A stretch of 64,000 nucleotides of DNA from Toxotes chatareus (lineage: Eukaryota > Chordata > Actinopteri > Toxotidae): assembly GCA_016801885.1 (NCBI GenBank), contig CM028895.1, positions 5,170,001 to 5,234,000 on the forward strand, written 5' to 3'. The position numbers and the translations under genes were made by a program. Below the pieces are notes generated by a model. It made no database searches and was not told the DNA's origin. It was given only the letters and a program-made list of their open reading frames with translations. This document shows, in pieces, positions 31,484 to 41,840 of the stretch. The stretch's first letter is position 1; each line of letters begins with the position of its first letter.

Positions 31484-33639
31484 GAAGGGAAATGTCCATA
31501 CTCTCTGTAACTTTAGCTGAGAACTGCAGTTCACACAGACTGGGAACAGTACGTCTACCCACAGTAAACATGATTGAGTAATTTGCATTTTGTAATAAGT
31601 TGTCAGAGTTAAAGGGAAAATTTATGAGCCCGCTGGCGAGGAAATGCAACTCAGTGGCAGCAACAACAACAAGGCTAGTCAGCACAATGCAGACAGAGCA
31701 GCCTCAGGTAGAGCCTCCTGCTGGGATTTGTTCCTCTAGCTAAAACTAAACCGTGTTTCAGAGTTTCTTCTCAAACTATTAGCTTTTGTTGGACTCTGTG
31801 ACTGCGTTTGTTGTTGGGAGCGTAAAAACTTTTGTCTGTGTCTGGAAGAAACTGAATCCTAATCACTGCGCTGGTGTTTTGATGTGAGTTGTTTTTTAAC
31901 CTTCAATGGACAGTATCCATTATCTTACTGCACTGGAATTTCCTCAATAAAAAGAAAATATAATGGGGTTTTAAGAGCATTAAGGGGAAATTTAAATATA
32001 TTGATAACTGGCACAAAATGCTACTGGTGAGCTCACTGCAGTCTAAGTCAATATGTGTAGTAAATCAGGCTTTGAAAATCTGTGTCTGTTGAAAGAGGCT
32101 GGAGGTACAACAGGAATTGCAAGACGCGAACAGCCACTGTCGGCTTTGATAAATGAGTTCCAGATGCAGGTTGGAGAAGAGGGTTTAGAGAGAGAAAGAG
32201 AGAGAAAATTAAGACACGACAGAGGGAGAGAAGGAAAAAACTAGAACAAATGGGGAGACGCTGTGAGAAAGTGCAGGAGGGAGAGGTACAAAAACAGCAA
32301 TGGTGTGATTTCAGGGAAACAGATGAAGAGTACGAAGGAGATGTGAAGAAAGATGAAGATAAAGTATGAGTCCTCAGAGTTAGTGTGACTGAGCAGCGTT
32401 TAAAACTCTAAATGTGTCTCACATTTTGTTTTTACATTAATGTAGCTGGAGACTCTATTGCAGCTATCATGTTACACATCTGGAACTGATATATAATCAT
32501 AGCTGTTCATGTTTTAATTGCTACCTGCCAACTCTAATGAAATATCTATTTAAGTTTATATGATATCAATTACACCGACCACATAACAGATTTATACAAA
32601 ACATTGTAAACCAAATCCCACTGGTTAACTGGATCCAGTGGTTAATAATAGAGACGTATTGTAGTGGTAATTCATGCAAACCACACACACGCACACACAT
32701 ACCACCTGACGACCTTTACAGTGGCGTGTGTGCTGTGATGACCGGCAAATTGTTCCAATGCAATCAAGCTGTAGCTGCCCACTGGGAGCTGTCTGGAGAT
32801 GACATGCACATCCAGCAGAACTACAATAACAATATGGGCGAATGAGTCTGAACAGAAAACAGAACATAAACAAATGGGACGAGCATCAGATGGATTTCAC
32901 TACAATCACACTTGTAAAACGTAGCAGAGAAAATGTGAGTTTGCAATTTGGAGCAATTTGCCTACTTTTGTGCTCCAGGTAATGATTACGCACCCGCAAC
33001 TAAGCCTTTAAACACAGGCCATATTGATTCCAAAACTCGGTTTGGTGTTACTTATTCTAAAAATGGATTTCCAATGAAATTATACCATTATTTCAATGCC
33101 CATTCAGCTTTCCGCTTTAAAACAACACTTGGTCGTTAGCTGTGCTACTGATTCGTACCATTTGCAGTTACACGAAAGGTTGCTTTGTTATGAAATATGT
33201 ATGCCCTGGACTGCGTTCCCATTAGTCTTTCTGGATGAGTCATCAATCATCCACAAGCACGAGGGGGGAGGGGGGGCAGGGATGCAAATCGTGGTCCTGA
33301 TTTGCCGTTTACAAAGCTTTGGGGCGCCAAGTATCAAGCTCCACAGGAAAGAAATGGGGTTTTGAGATGGTTCAGAAGAAATGCTAGTTTTACGCCCCAA
33401 CTTTTAGCCGATGGAGAGTCGGTTTTTAGTGGCTGGAGGTTTAAATGAATGCAGATCATGAGAGCTGATACTGGGTCAGCGCTTGAAGAGTAATTAGGAT
33501 GAGAAGTGATGCCTCTCGCCTACTGGGAGCCATTCATCTGCTAAAAAGATGGTGCACGGCTTTATGTCTCTTTCCCCTCTCTTCCTCCTCTCTCTCTTTT
33601 TCCTCTTTCTTATTCATTTTAGAGGCTGTGTATTTATTT

Positions 33640-33972
33640 CTGTTCTGCTTTGTGCTATTCTGTTCTGTCCTATTCTATTTCTGTCCTCTTGTAATGTAAT
33701 TCTTTTCTGTCTTATTTTATTGTATTGTAATTTATTCTGTTCTATTTTATAATATTCTATTCTGTCTTATGGTGTTTTATTCTATTATAATGTATTCTGT
33801 TTTATGCTATTCTGTGTTATACTAATGTACCTTACTCGATTCAACTCTTGTCTATTATTATAGACAAGAGTTGTCTATAAGGCTGCCTTATTCTATTCTG
33901 CCTTATTCTGTTCCCATATTCTGTTCTACTCTCTTATTCTATTCTACTCTGTTACGCTATTCAATTCTATTC
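33640..33972. repeat. degenerate TTCTG/TTCTA pentanucleotide tract
   Basis: About 330 bp built of TATTCTGTTC, TATTCTATTC and GTCTTATT-type units. It is interrupted at 33842-33873 by a perfect hairpin. Confidence 0.8.
33842..33873. repeat. perfect 14-bp inverted repeat, 4-nt loop
   Basis: Arms CAACTCTTGTCTAT and ATAGACAAGAGTTG flank the loop TATT inside the pentamer tract. Confidence 0.9.
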
Positions 33973-34211
33973 TGAGAGCGGAAGGACAAACTTTATAGTA
34001 CATCCACGCAGTCTAAACATACAGTGCATGTTTGTGTGTATCAGACTGAATATTATTAATTTTTTCATTGTCAGCATACAACACACACACACACACGCAC
34101 ACACAGAGTTTCTGAGCAGATGCTGTCTGACGGATTTGAATTCAGGTGAGTCAACACCCTCCACTCTTGTCAACAGCACTGAATCTTCTCACCTTAGCAT
34201 CACCTTCTGTC

Positions 34212-34225
34212 TGTGTGTGTGTGTG

Positions 34226-34254
<29 letters not shown>
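34212..34254. repeat. (TG)n microsatellite with one break
   Basis: TG run with one extra T near 34227. A CA run lies about 110 bp upstream (34080-34106). Confidence 0.93.
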
Positions 34255-34257
<3 letters not shown>

Positions 34258-35757
34258 GAGAAATGGTACGTGTGGTAAAGACAGAGCGGAAAAACGGGAT
34301 GCAGAGCATTTGTGTGTATGCTGCCGTTTGAGTGTGTGTGTTTGCGTGTGTTTGTACAGCCGTGTGTCTATTCCAGCATATTGAACCTTTTTCATTATTC
34401 TCTGGTCTCCAGTCTGACAATAGCAGCTGTTGAACTGCAGACCTGTTTACTTAACAAGCTGTTTATACAGATACCCGTTCCCATATTCCTCTGAGCTGCT
34501 GGAACGTGCCCTGAAAGAGAGCTAGGAGGTTGAAAACCCACTGTCAGGCGGTTGTTGGATGCTGCCCTTGCAGCAGCAGGGGTGCTCTGCTGCAAAAAAC
34601 CTTAGAGGGCCTGCTCGGTAGAATTAGACTTTGTTGCTCTTTTTTTATGTCTTTAGGTGGTGCAGTGGGCAATATTTGGACATCAGATGCCTTGAAAGGC
34701 AGGATTTATCTGAGATTAAAGTAGCTCAACATGCCCTAATACCTGAACAACAAAATAGGCCATTTGTCTGCCTCCTCACAAACAATCCACACGAGCTTTT
34801 CAAAAATGATTCCTTTGAGAATCTGATGACCTGTCTTCTTTGTGTTAAACTTTCAGCATGCGTTAAATACACAGTGTGTTGTGCGTAGGTGTGGAAGATT
34901 AGAAGCTGTTGAAACATTTTTGAATAATGGCTAATTAGAGCCTATTTCATGGCACAACCACTGAAACATCTGGACGTAGAAGGAGGAGGAATGAGATGGA
35001 AATTGTCCTGCCATGTCCAACCATCAAGTTTGATGAGGTCTGCTCCTTTGTGCCCGTTGGCTGCTTTCAGTTCTTGGCATGTTGTCGCTTCTCTGTGGAA
35101 CAAAGCCAGAGGCCAAAACATCTTCAGTGATTTCATCGATGTGGTCACTGGTTTGGCACAGACCCCACCTGCCTCCCCCATGGCCCTGCCTCTGAGGGAT
35201 CAGCTCTGGGCGAAAGTCCCCTCCTTTACATATATCACAATCTAGTACTGTAGCCAGATTGCCATGTAATTTGCTTGTGTACGTTTATGCTCCCAGTAGG
35301 TTGATCCTTAACTTCAATGGCTCTATGGCATTTGCTCTAGTGCTACTCTAATTTTTACCCCCACAGTTTGTAAAGCTTTGAGAGGAGACAAATCAGTGCT
35401 GTGTTTTACTAAGTGAAATGCTACGAGCTGCCTCTAAGGCTACAGAAGACGGCTGGTTTTTGGCTTCCTAAAAAGACAAAGGGACACAACCTACAAAATT
35501 AGACAAATCTGTGTTTATTATTTGGGTCTATGATTCTGAAAACCACAAAAATGTCATAAATTACCGCGAGTTAATGTAGTGTTCTCTCCCCACATAGGAC
35601 ACCAGATCTCTAAATGGAGAAAATATTGATCCCATGTCAATCATTTATCCATTACCTCCACAACTAATGGCCTACATGCACTCTGTTTACTAAAAGTAAT
35701 GGATTAGATCAATAAATTGAAAAAAAAAAAATCAATTGATATTAGTCTAATTTGTTT

Positions 35758-35762
35758 TAAAC
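35758..35762. other. target-site duplication TAAAC (left)
   Basis: Matches 41841-41845 exactly; five bases is the usual size for Ty3/gypsy elements. Confidence 0.9.
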
Positions 35763-36186
35763 TGTCATGAACTAACTCATAGTTCATAACAAAGAAGGGA
35801 GATGACACAAACAGGTGGTGGGATAGTCAAATGAATTTATTTAAAATATAAAAAGGAACTAAATTTCAAACGTTAATATGGGAATCTGTATTGTCAGTAA
35901 TGTAATGAGTGTTGGCATGAGTGAAAATGTTGGATGCAGAAATACCCCAAACGGAAAACAACCAAACCAAACTTACCAACCAAAAATCTCATTACTGGGG
36001 AGAGAGAGAGACCGAGCCAACTTTCCAGCCCTCTTTTAAAGCCTAGTGAAAGTCAGCTCAGGTGTGGCTCAATCAAGAGGACACACCCCTGCTACTCTAA
36101 CACCTGAGGGGAAAAAGGGAAAAAGGAAGGGGAAAAAGAAACACCAAATGCCCACCCGGGATTACACAATAGGTAGGGTCATCACA
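35763..36186 (-). repeat. 3' LTR (left in window), 424 bp
   Basis: On + it runs from TGTCATGAAC to GGTCATCACA. By reading it equals the right LTR over its length. On the - strand it contains AATAAA (complement of 35836-35841) and a TATA-like TTTAAAAG (complement of 36033-36040). Confidence 0.95.
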
Positions 36187-36197
36187 CCTCCCCCCAT
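36187..36197 (-). other. polypurine tract of the LTR element
   Basis: The - strand reads ATGGGGGGAGG directly before the 3' LTR, the position where plus-strand DNA synthesis is primed. Confidence 0.8.
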
Positions 36198-36413
36198 AAG
36201 AGCGGAGACCAACCAGGTACTCCGCCCAAAACCACTAACCCACAAAACAATAATCCCAAATAGCGTTCCCCCCCCCACTTCTCTCAAATACTCCAGCCTA
36301 CCTCCTCCGTCCCCCTGGGAACCCACACAAGGACCCTAGGAAGAACCAGAAAACAGCAAAACAACTGATGAACCACCTGGAACGCCTCTAAAAGCACAGG
36401 CCTGCACCTCCCA
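36198..36413 (-). other. non-coding segment between RNase H stop and polypurine tract
   Basis: 216 bp, rich in A and C on the + strand, without an env-like open frame. The element therefore ends after RNase H and has no third gene. Confidence 0.65.
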
Positions 36414-37412
36414 TTAAAAAGCACGAGACAGGGCATCAGCCATCACATTCTCGTGTCCTTTTATATGGCGAATATCCAGATTATAGGGCTGCAAAAACAA
36501 GGACCACCTCATTAAACGTTGGTTTGGATTTTGTAAAGAGCGCAAAAAGGTGAGGGGGTTATGGTCTGTGTAAACCATAATGGAGCTCCCAGAACCAAGA
36601 TATACATCAAAATGCTGCAACCCCCAGATCAAAGCCAGAGCCTCCTTTTCAATGACTGAATAATTCAACTGATATGAGTTAAACTTTTTTGAAAAGAATC
36701 CAACTGGTTTTTCCACCCCATCCTCACTAGTCTGCAACAGAACGGCCCCTGCACCCACATGGCTAGCATCGACATGTAACAAAAAGGGCTTATCAAACTG
36801 TGGAGCAGCCAGAACAGGAGCAGAACACAGGAGAGCTTTAACATTTTCAAAGGCACTCTGAGCCCTACCTGACCAGACAAACTTCACCTTGGACTTCAGC
36901 AGATCCGTGAGAGGTGCCACCACAGAAGAGAAGTTTCTACAAAACCCTCGATAGTAACCCACCATGCCCAGAAACCGCATAAGCTCTCTTTTAGTTACCG
37001 GAGCTGGAAACATCTTTATAGCTTCCACTTTAGCCTCCACAGTACGAACCTCACCCTGCCCCACCAGTTTTCCCAGATAAGTAACTTTAGCCTTAGCAAA
37101 CTCACACTTGGCCAAATTAACAGTTAATTTCGCCCACACCAACCTGTCAAACAGAGCTTTTATTCTTATCAGATGATCCTCCCAAGTGTCACTAAAGATG
37201 ACAACGTCATCCAAATACACGGCGCAACCAGACAGACCAGCAACCACCCGGTTCATCAAGCGCTGAAACGTGGCTGGAGCATTGCGCAGCCCAAAAGGCA
37301 TCACTTTATAAGAATACAGGCCAGTAGGAGTAACAAAAGCGCTTATCTCCCGCGCCTGGGAGACACAGCGGCACCTGCCAGTATCCTTTAAGTAAATCAA
37401 ATTTACTAACAA
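36414..37412 (-). pseudogene. reverse transcriptase (C-terminal part) and RNase H of the Gmr1-like element
   Basis: A 332-codon open segment. Residues 20-70 hold ISAFVTPTGLYSYKVMPFGL and the catalytic box YLDD (residues 66-69) followed by VVIFSD. RNase H spans about 205-330, with LLHVDASHVGAG (Asp 215), a Glu near 257, YTDHNPL (Asp 283) and the terminal DALSR. The upstream RT motif GYWQVPL is in another frame just outside this segment (about 37370), so the protein is split. The first codon in this open segment is not a real start. The domain order downstream of integrase is what marks the element as Gmr1-like. Confidence 0.85.
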
Positions 37413-37944
37413 ACTTGGCAGAGCCTACTTGGTCCACACAATCCTCCATGCGGGCAACAGAAAACGAATCTGGTTTTGTAACACACTGTTAACCCTTCTG
37501 AAATCAGTACAAGGCGAAAAGTAGAATCTGGTTTTTCACCAACAAACACGGGGAAGCCCAGCCAGAATCAGAAGGCTCAGCAATGTTATTATCCAACATA
37601 TACTGAACTTCCTTATCCAGTTGCGCTCTCTTATCCGGTGAAACACGATAAAAACGCTGTTTAATTGGCTCAGCCTCACCAACATCTATATCATGCTCCA
37701 ACAGATGAGTTTGTGTTGGGACGTCCGAGAACAATGCTGGATAGCTTTTAATCAACAGCATCAATTCATCCCGTTTATCGTCCTCTAAATGCCCCAGCGC
37801 TAAAGGCAAGGAATCTAATGCCTCGGAGTTATTTAAGCGGATCTGCAGCCTACTGTCCTCTCCAGACCATTTCTCCTCACCAGTGACTGCTCCGACTGGA
37901 GAAAACACCTCGGTATGGGACGCACAGGGCACTTTTTCTCGCAT
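37413..37944 (-). pseudogene. reverse transcriptase N-terminal part, frame-broken
   Basis: From about 37930 to 37530 the - strand reads through LLEHDIDVGEAEPIKQRFYR and SDSGWASPCLLV, the standard start of a gypsy-type reverse transcriptase. Between about 37530 and 37360 matching pieces continue in changing frames, including SKFDLLKGYWQVPL. I count three to four indels in this 170-bp part. The first conserved Asp (KFDL) is preserved although out of frame. Confidence 0.75.
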
Positions 37945-38267
37945 GGGGCCTCAGTACAACGAGTTGACAATGAATCACGTGAATAATAAGGCTTCAGCAA
38001 ATTCACATGACACAGTCTAGCTTTTCCTTTGGGCACGGATATCAAATAATTTTGTTCAGAAACTTGTTTCTTTACGGTAAAAGGACCAATGAAACGTGCC
38101 TGCAACGATGAACCCACAACCGGCCGGAGAAACAAAACCTGATCTCCTGGAGTAAACTGCCTTTGTTTCGCTTTGCAATCAAAAACGGATTTCATTTTCT
38201 TTTGTGATTTTTGAAGTCTGGCGTCTTGCCAGTTTCCCCGCCACATACAGTCGGTGCCTGAAACCAT
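37833..38267 (-). pseudogene. integrase C-terminal (GPY/F) module, frame-shifted from the core
   Basis: The - strand encodes KMKSVFDCKAKQRQFTPGDQ, then VLFLRPVVGSSLQARFIGPF. These are the FxxGDxVL and GPF features of a GPY/F-type integrase tail. It follows the integrase core but in a different frame; the shift lies at about 38200-38222. A second shift near 37940 separates it from the RT frame. Confidence 0.78.
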
Positions 38268-40287
38268 TCACATAGTCAACCAAATTTCGTGGTGGCTCAG
38301 ACTGTCCACAGCCGCTCTGCAAAACTGACAGAGGTCCACACACCAAATGGCCAAAAACCAAATCATTTGGACTAAACCCTGTGCTCACCTGAACTACTTC
38401 CCTAGCAGCCAGCAGCAACCATGGCAACCCCTCCTCCCAGTCCCGACCCAACTCAGTGCAATAAGCACGCAAGAGGGACTTCAACGTTTGATGAAAACGC
38501 TCCAAAGCACCTTGACTCTCTGGATGATAAGCTGATGATTGCTTATGTTTAATCTGTAGTTGTTGCAGGACCTGAGAAAATAACCCGGAACGAAAATTAG
38601 AGCCCTGATCAGTCTGTATAACTTTTGGAATGCCAAACACAGAGATAAACTGGGATAGTGCTTTCAAAACAGACTTCGCTGTAATAGACCGCAACGGGTA
38701 AGCGGCTGGATATCGGGTTGCTTGGCACATTATTGTTAACAAATACTGGCTACCTGACTTAGACGAAGGTAGCGGACCCACACAGTCCACAATTAAGTAC
38801 TCAAAAGGCTGATCCAAAACGGGAATAGGACACAGCGGAGCCGGGCTTATAGCCTGATTTGGCTTACCCGTTAGCTGACACGTGTGGCAAGTTTTGATAA
38901 ATGCAGACACATCCTTCTTCAACCGAGGCCAAAAAAAATGACGCAAAATGCGGTTGTATGTTTTTTTCACACCCATATGGCCAGCAATATCATCATGAGA
39001 TGCTTTTAACACCATTTCTCTAAATTTTTCAGGCACCACTACTTGTACCTGAGACTGTCCGACCAAACTGTCTCCCTGTGCACACCATTTACGCAGCAAC
39101 ACTTCATTTTGCACAAAATACCCTTGAGCTGCAGATTCCATCTCACAATCAGGAGACACCAGCTCAAAAAGTGCCTTTAAAGAAGGGTCCGACTTCTGTT
39201 CCTGAGCCAACTCCTTCTGGGAAATAGACTTAAGAGGGACAGGTATAACAACCCCTTTTCCCTCAGCCCTTGTCGGCTGAACCGTGTCCGCCCGTGTGCA
39301 CGCCATTGCACGGGTTACTGCACAAGCTGGAAACAACTCCACTTCAACCTCAGTCTCCTCCGAGTTTGGCAGCAATGGACCTGGCACCTGGGTGATCACA
39401 TTGGGTGGCGGAGCATCAGCCCACACTCTACACCCCGCCAGATCATTCCCCAAAATCATAGCCACCCCCTCAATCGGTAGTGCAGGACGCACTCCTACTG
39501 CAACCTCCCCAGTAACCAACCCACAAACCAAATTCATTTTATGCACGGGTACTGGAATAATAGACATATCCATGCCCCGCATTAAAATAAAGTCTCCCGT
39601 GTCTGACTCTGCGGAAAAAGGAAGGATAGACTCACAAACAAAGGAATGCAGTGCCCCAGTGTCTCTCAAAATTTTAATAGGCAATTTTTCCTTCCCTGGC
39701 AGTGACACGTAACCCTCTGAAATAAAGGCTGAATAATCACCCTTACTATCAACACAACCCCCAAGAGGGTCCAGCACCTCAACCGGCTGCTGTTTTTGAA
39801 ACAATATTTGAGCTGGACCCACAGGGGCTGCCAGAGCCACAGATTTTACCTGTTCATTTCCAGACAGTTTAACTCTCCCTTTAAGAACCGGACACTCTCT
39901 TTTCCAGTGTCCCGGCTTTTGACAATAATTACAGGTATTAGAATCATTTTTCTTCCAAAAACTGTTCTCAGACCTGCACACACTGGACTCCCCATAAGTA
40001 CCTTTATGAGTTAACTTATACTCATCCGCCAAGACCGCTGCTTCTTGGGGTGTCTTAACTCCTTTTTCATTTATATAAATAGCAACATTATCAGGCACAC
40101 AGTTTTTAAATTGTTCCAGTGCTATCAAATCACACAAGTTCTCAAAAGTACTAACTCCAGATGCAGAACACCATCGATTAAATTGCACAACCATATCTCG
40201 CACAAATTCCACATGAGTTTGATCTTCCCTTTTTCTCATCTTCCGGAAGCCTTGCCGATATGCTTCAGGAACCAACTCATCGCCCAT
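38179..40287 (-). pseudogene. Gag C-terminal (SCAN-like, zinc knuckle), protease and integrase core
   Basis: 702 codons, uninterrupted. Residues about 4-92 resemble the SCAN fold (ELVPEAYRQGFR, then IALEQFKNCVP). A zinc knuckle with Cys 119, Cys 122, His 127 and Cys 132 fits CX2CX4HX4C. The aspartic protease motif RDTGALHSF lies at 208-216. The integrase zinc domain has His 431, His 437, Cys 467 and Cys 470. The integrase core shows Asp 501, Asp 560 and Glu 596, a D,D35E spacing. The first ATG in this segment is not the real start. The frame continues Gag after a frameshift near 40285. All catalytic residues visible here are intact. Confidence 0.88.
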
Positions 40288-40910
40288 AATACGGCAGCCT
40301 TAACCCTGTCATAACTTGTGCTTTCTGCTGCAGTCAAGGAAGCATAAGCCTCCTGTGCCTTACCTGTGAAGACACATTGTAACAATAAAGTGCGCTCCTC
40401 ATCAGTCCAGTTCCGGGAATCTGCCACCCGTTCAAACAAAGAAAAAAACAGATCTGGATCCTTCTCAGTGAATCTGGGGAGAAGTTTCAGGTTAGTGCCA
40501 ACATCAAAACGATTGTCACACATCAAACCCCCACCAACCAACTTCCCCTCCTTAATCAGCTGCAACTTGTAATGTTCCAGTTCCAATTTTGCCTGCTCCA
40601 ATTCCAGTTTTTTATACTGCAGCGATTTTTCATGTTCCAATTTAATCATTAATAATTCTTTCTGCTGTTCAAAGGTTAAAGTGTCAGAAATCGCCGCAGG
40701 TGAACTACCTTCCAAATTATCCGCCTCCTCAGACAAAATACCATCTTCCACCAATTTATTCTTCAACACAATTTTTATATTTTGTTTTAAACGTTTTTCA
40801 GTTATTTCAACACCAAAATGCTCAGCAACCCTTAGCAATTGATCCCTAGTACACTGATCCAACAACTCACCTGAAGGAGACTGAATGAAATCCTCCACAG
40901 CTGAGGCCAT
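40236..40910 (-). pseudogene. Gag N-terminal part of the Gmr1-like element
   Basis: Starts at ATG 40910 (MASAVEDFIQSPSGELLDQC). It has a long charged helical region with EHEKSLQYKKLELEQAKLEL (coiled-coil like), then a matrix/capsid-type segment RFTEKDPDLFFSLFERVADS with TLLLQCVFTGKAQEAY. About 15 codons before its stop the frame shifts relative to the SCAN-like part, near 40285. Length compared with intact relatives cannot be checked here. Confidence 0.82.
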
Positions 40911-41400
40911 CACTTCTCCCAGGAAAACGAGCCACCAGTTTCACTCAAGACTGGCAAAAATGGAGTTCAATCCCCCAGCCTACCTCAATAACACTGGCTA
41001 ACTCAACCCTAGTCTTCAAGTGGCTACTTGTGGTGGGTTCTTATACACTCCAAATCAGTGGGGTGGGCAGGCAACTGGTTAACCAGCGACCCCCCCAAAC
41101 ACCCCTGAGGTGTTCCCGAGCCAAATGCTGCACCCACGTTCACCACTACACTAAAGTCGGAACAACGGATACCCTACGCCGAATCCGTTGTCTAAACCTA
41201 GCAGGGGGAAAAACTCCAACAACAAAAAAAAATAAGAAAAGGAAAAAAAAACAACCCCAGCCACTTCTTTAGGATCACCAATATACCGAACTGAGCAACC
41301 AAAACTGACCAACCTCTTCCTCTCCCCAAACAAAACCCAAATACCTGTATGCATCTCCCAAAACAAATTAAACTTTCCACAATTGTGTTCGATTCAAGAT
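40911..41400 (-). other. 5' untranslated leader of the LTR element
   Basis: About 490 bp between primer binding site and the Gag start, with an A-rich stretch on + at 41218-41252. No open frame of interest. This is where packaging and dimerisation signals would be expected, but none is identified. Confidence 0.6.
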
Positions 41401-41413
41401 GGACGAGCCCCCA
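41401..41413 (-). other. primer binding site, tRNA-Pro type
   Basis: The - strand reads TGGGGGCTCGTCC three bases after the 5' LTR. These 13 bases equal the start of the classical retroviral tRNA-Pro primer site; the match stops after that. Confidence 0.8.
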
Positions 41414-41416
41414 TTT

Positions 41417-41840
41417 TGTCATGAACTAACTCATAGTTCATAACAAAGAAGGGAGATGACACAAACAGGTGGTGGGATAGTCAAATGAATTTATTTAAAA
41501 TATAAAAAGGAACTAAATTTCAAACGTTAATATGGGAATCTGTATTGTCAGTAATGTAATGAGTGTTGGCATGAGTGAAAATGTTGGATGCAGAAATACC
41601 CCAAACGGAAAACAACCAAACCAAACTTACCAACCAAAAATCTCATTACTGGGGAGAGAGAGAGACCGAGCCAACTTTCCAGCCCTCTTTTAAAGCCTAG
41701 TGAAAGTCAGCTCAGGTGTGGCTCAATCAAGAGGACACACCCCTGCTACTCTAACACCTGAGGGGAAAAAGGGAAAAAGGAAGGGGAAAAAGAAACACCA
41801 AATGCCCACCCGGGATTACACAATAGGTAGGGTCATCACA
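41417..41840 (-). repeat. 5' LTR (right in window), 424 bp
   Basis: Same length and, by reading, same sequence as the left LTR. On the - strand a TATA-like TTTAAAAG at about 41694-41687 would place transcription start near 41660, and AATAAA lies at 41495-41490. The promoter points leftward, against rgs6. Confidence 0.95.

Larger units (their letters stand above)
30277..35762 (+). other. rgs6: large rgs6 intron, part left of the LTR element
   Basis: 5.5 kb with no exon; in particular no PIRTVKSFL-type DEP sequence. It holds a probable Tc1-associated repeat remnant (30590-30860), (TTTTG)n at 31461-31483, a degenerate TTCTR pentamer tract at 33640-33972 and TG/CA runs near 34.1-34.25 kb. The segment 34949-35245 has overlapping open frames on both strands but no known motif. 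Confidence 0.6.
35763..41840 (-). mobile_element. Gmr1-like Ty3/gypsy LTR retrotransposon, full length, frame-broken
   Basis: A 6078-bp element transcribed on the - strand. It is bounded by two 424-bp LTRs (TG..CA) and a 5-bp target duplication TAAAC (35758-35762 and 41841-41845). In - strand order it has a tRNA-Pro-type primer site, Gag with a SCAN-like part and zinc knuckle, protease, integrase, reverse transcriptase, RNase H and a polypurine tract. Integrase before reverse transcriptase is the copia order, while the proteins are of the gypsy type. That combination defines the Gmr1-like group first described in cod. Both LTRs read as identical, so insertion was recent. Several frameshifts make this copy non-autonomous as it stands. 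It lies antisense in the rgs6 intron. Confidence 0.92.

Noticed and set aside
34949..35245. Overlapping open frames on both strands
   Set aside because: No known motif and no element borders; left as unexplained intron sequence.
36187..36413. Possible env-like third gene of the LTR element
   Set aside because: Only about 230 bp separate the RNase H stop from the LTR and no open frame is present, so it is a retrotransposon without env in this copy.
39284..39712. 142-codon + strand open frame in the LTR element
   Set aside because: Shadow of the protease region encoded on the - strand.
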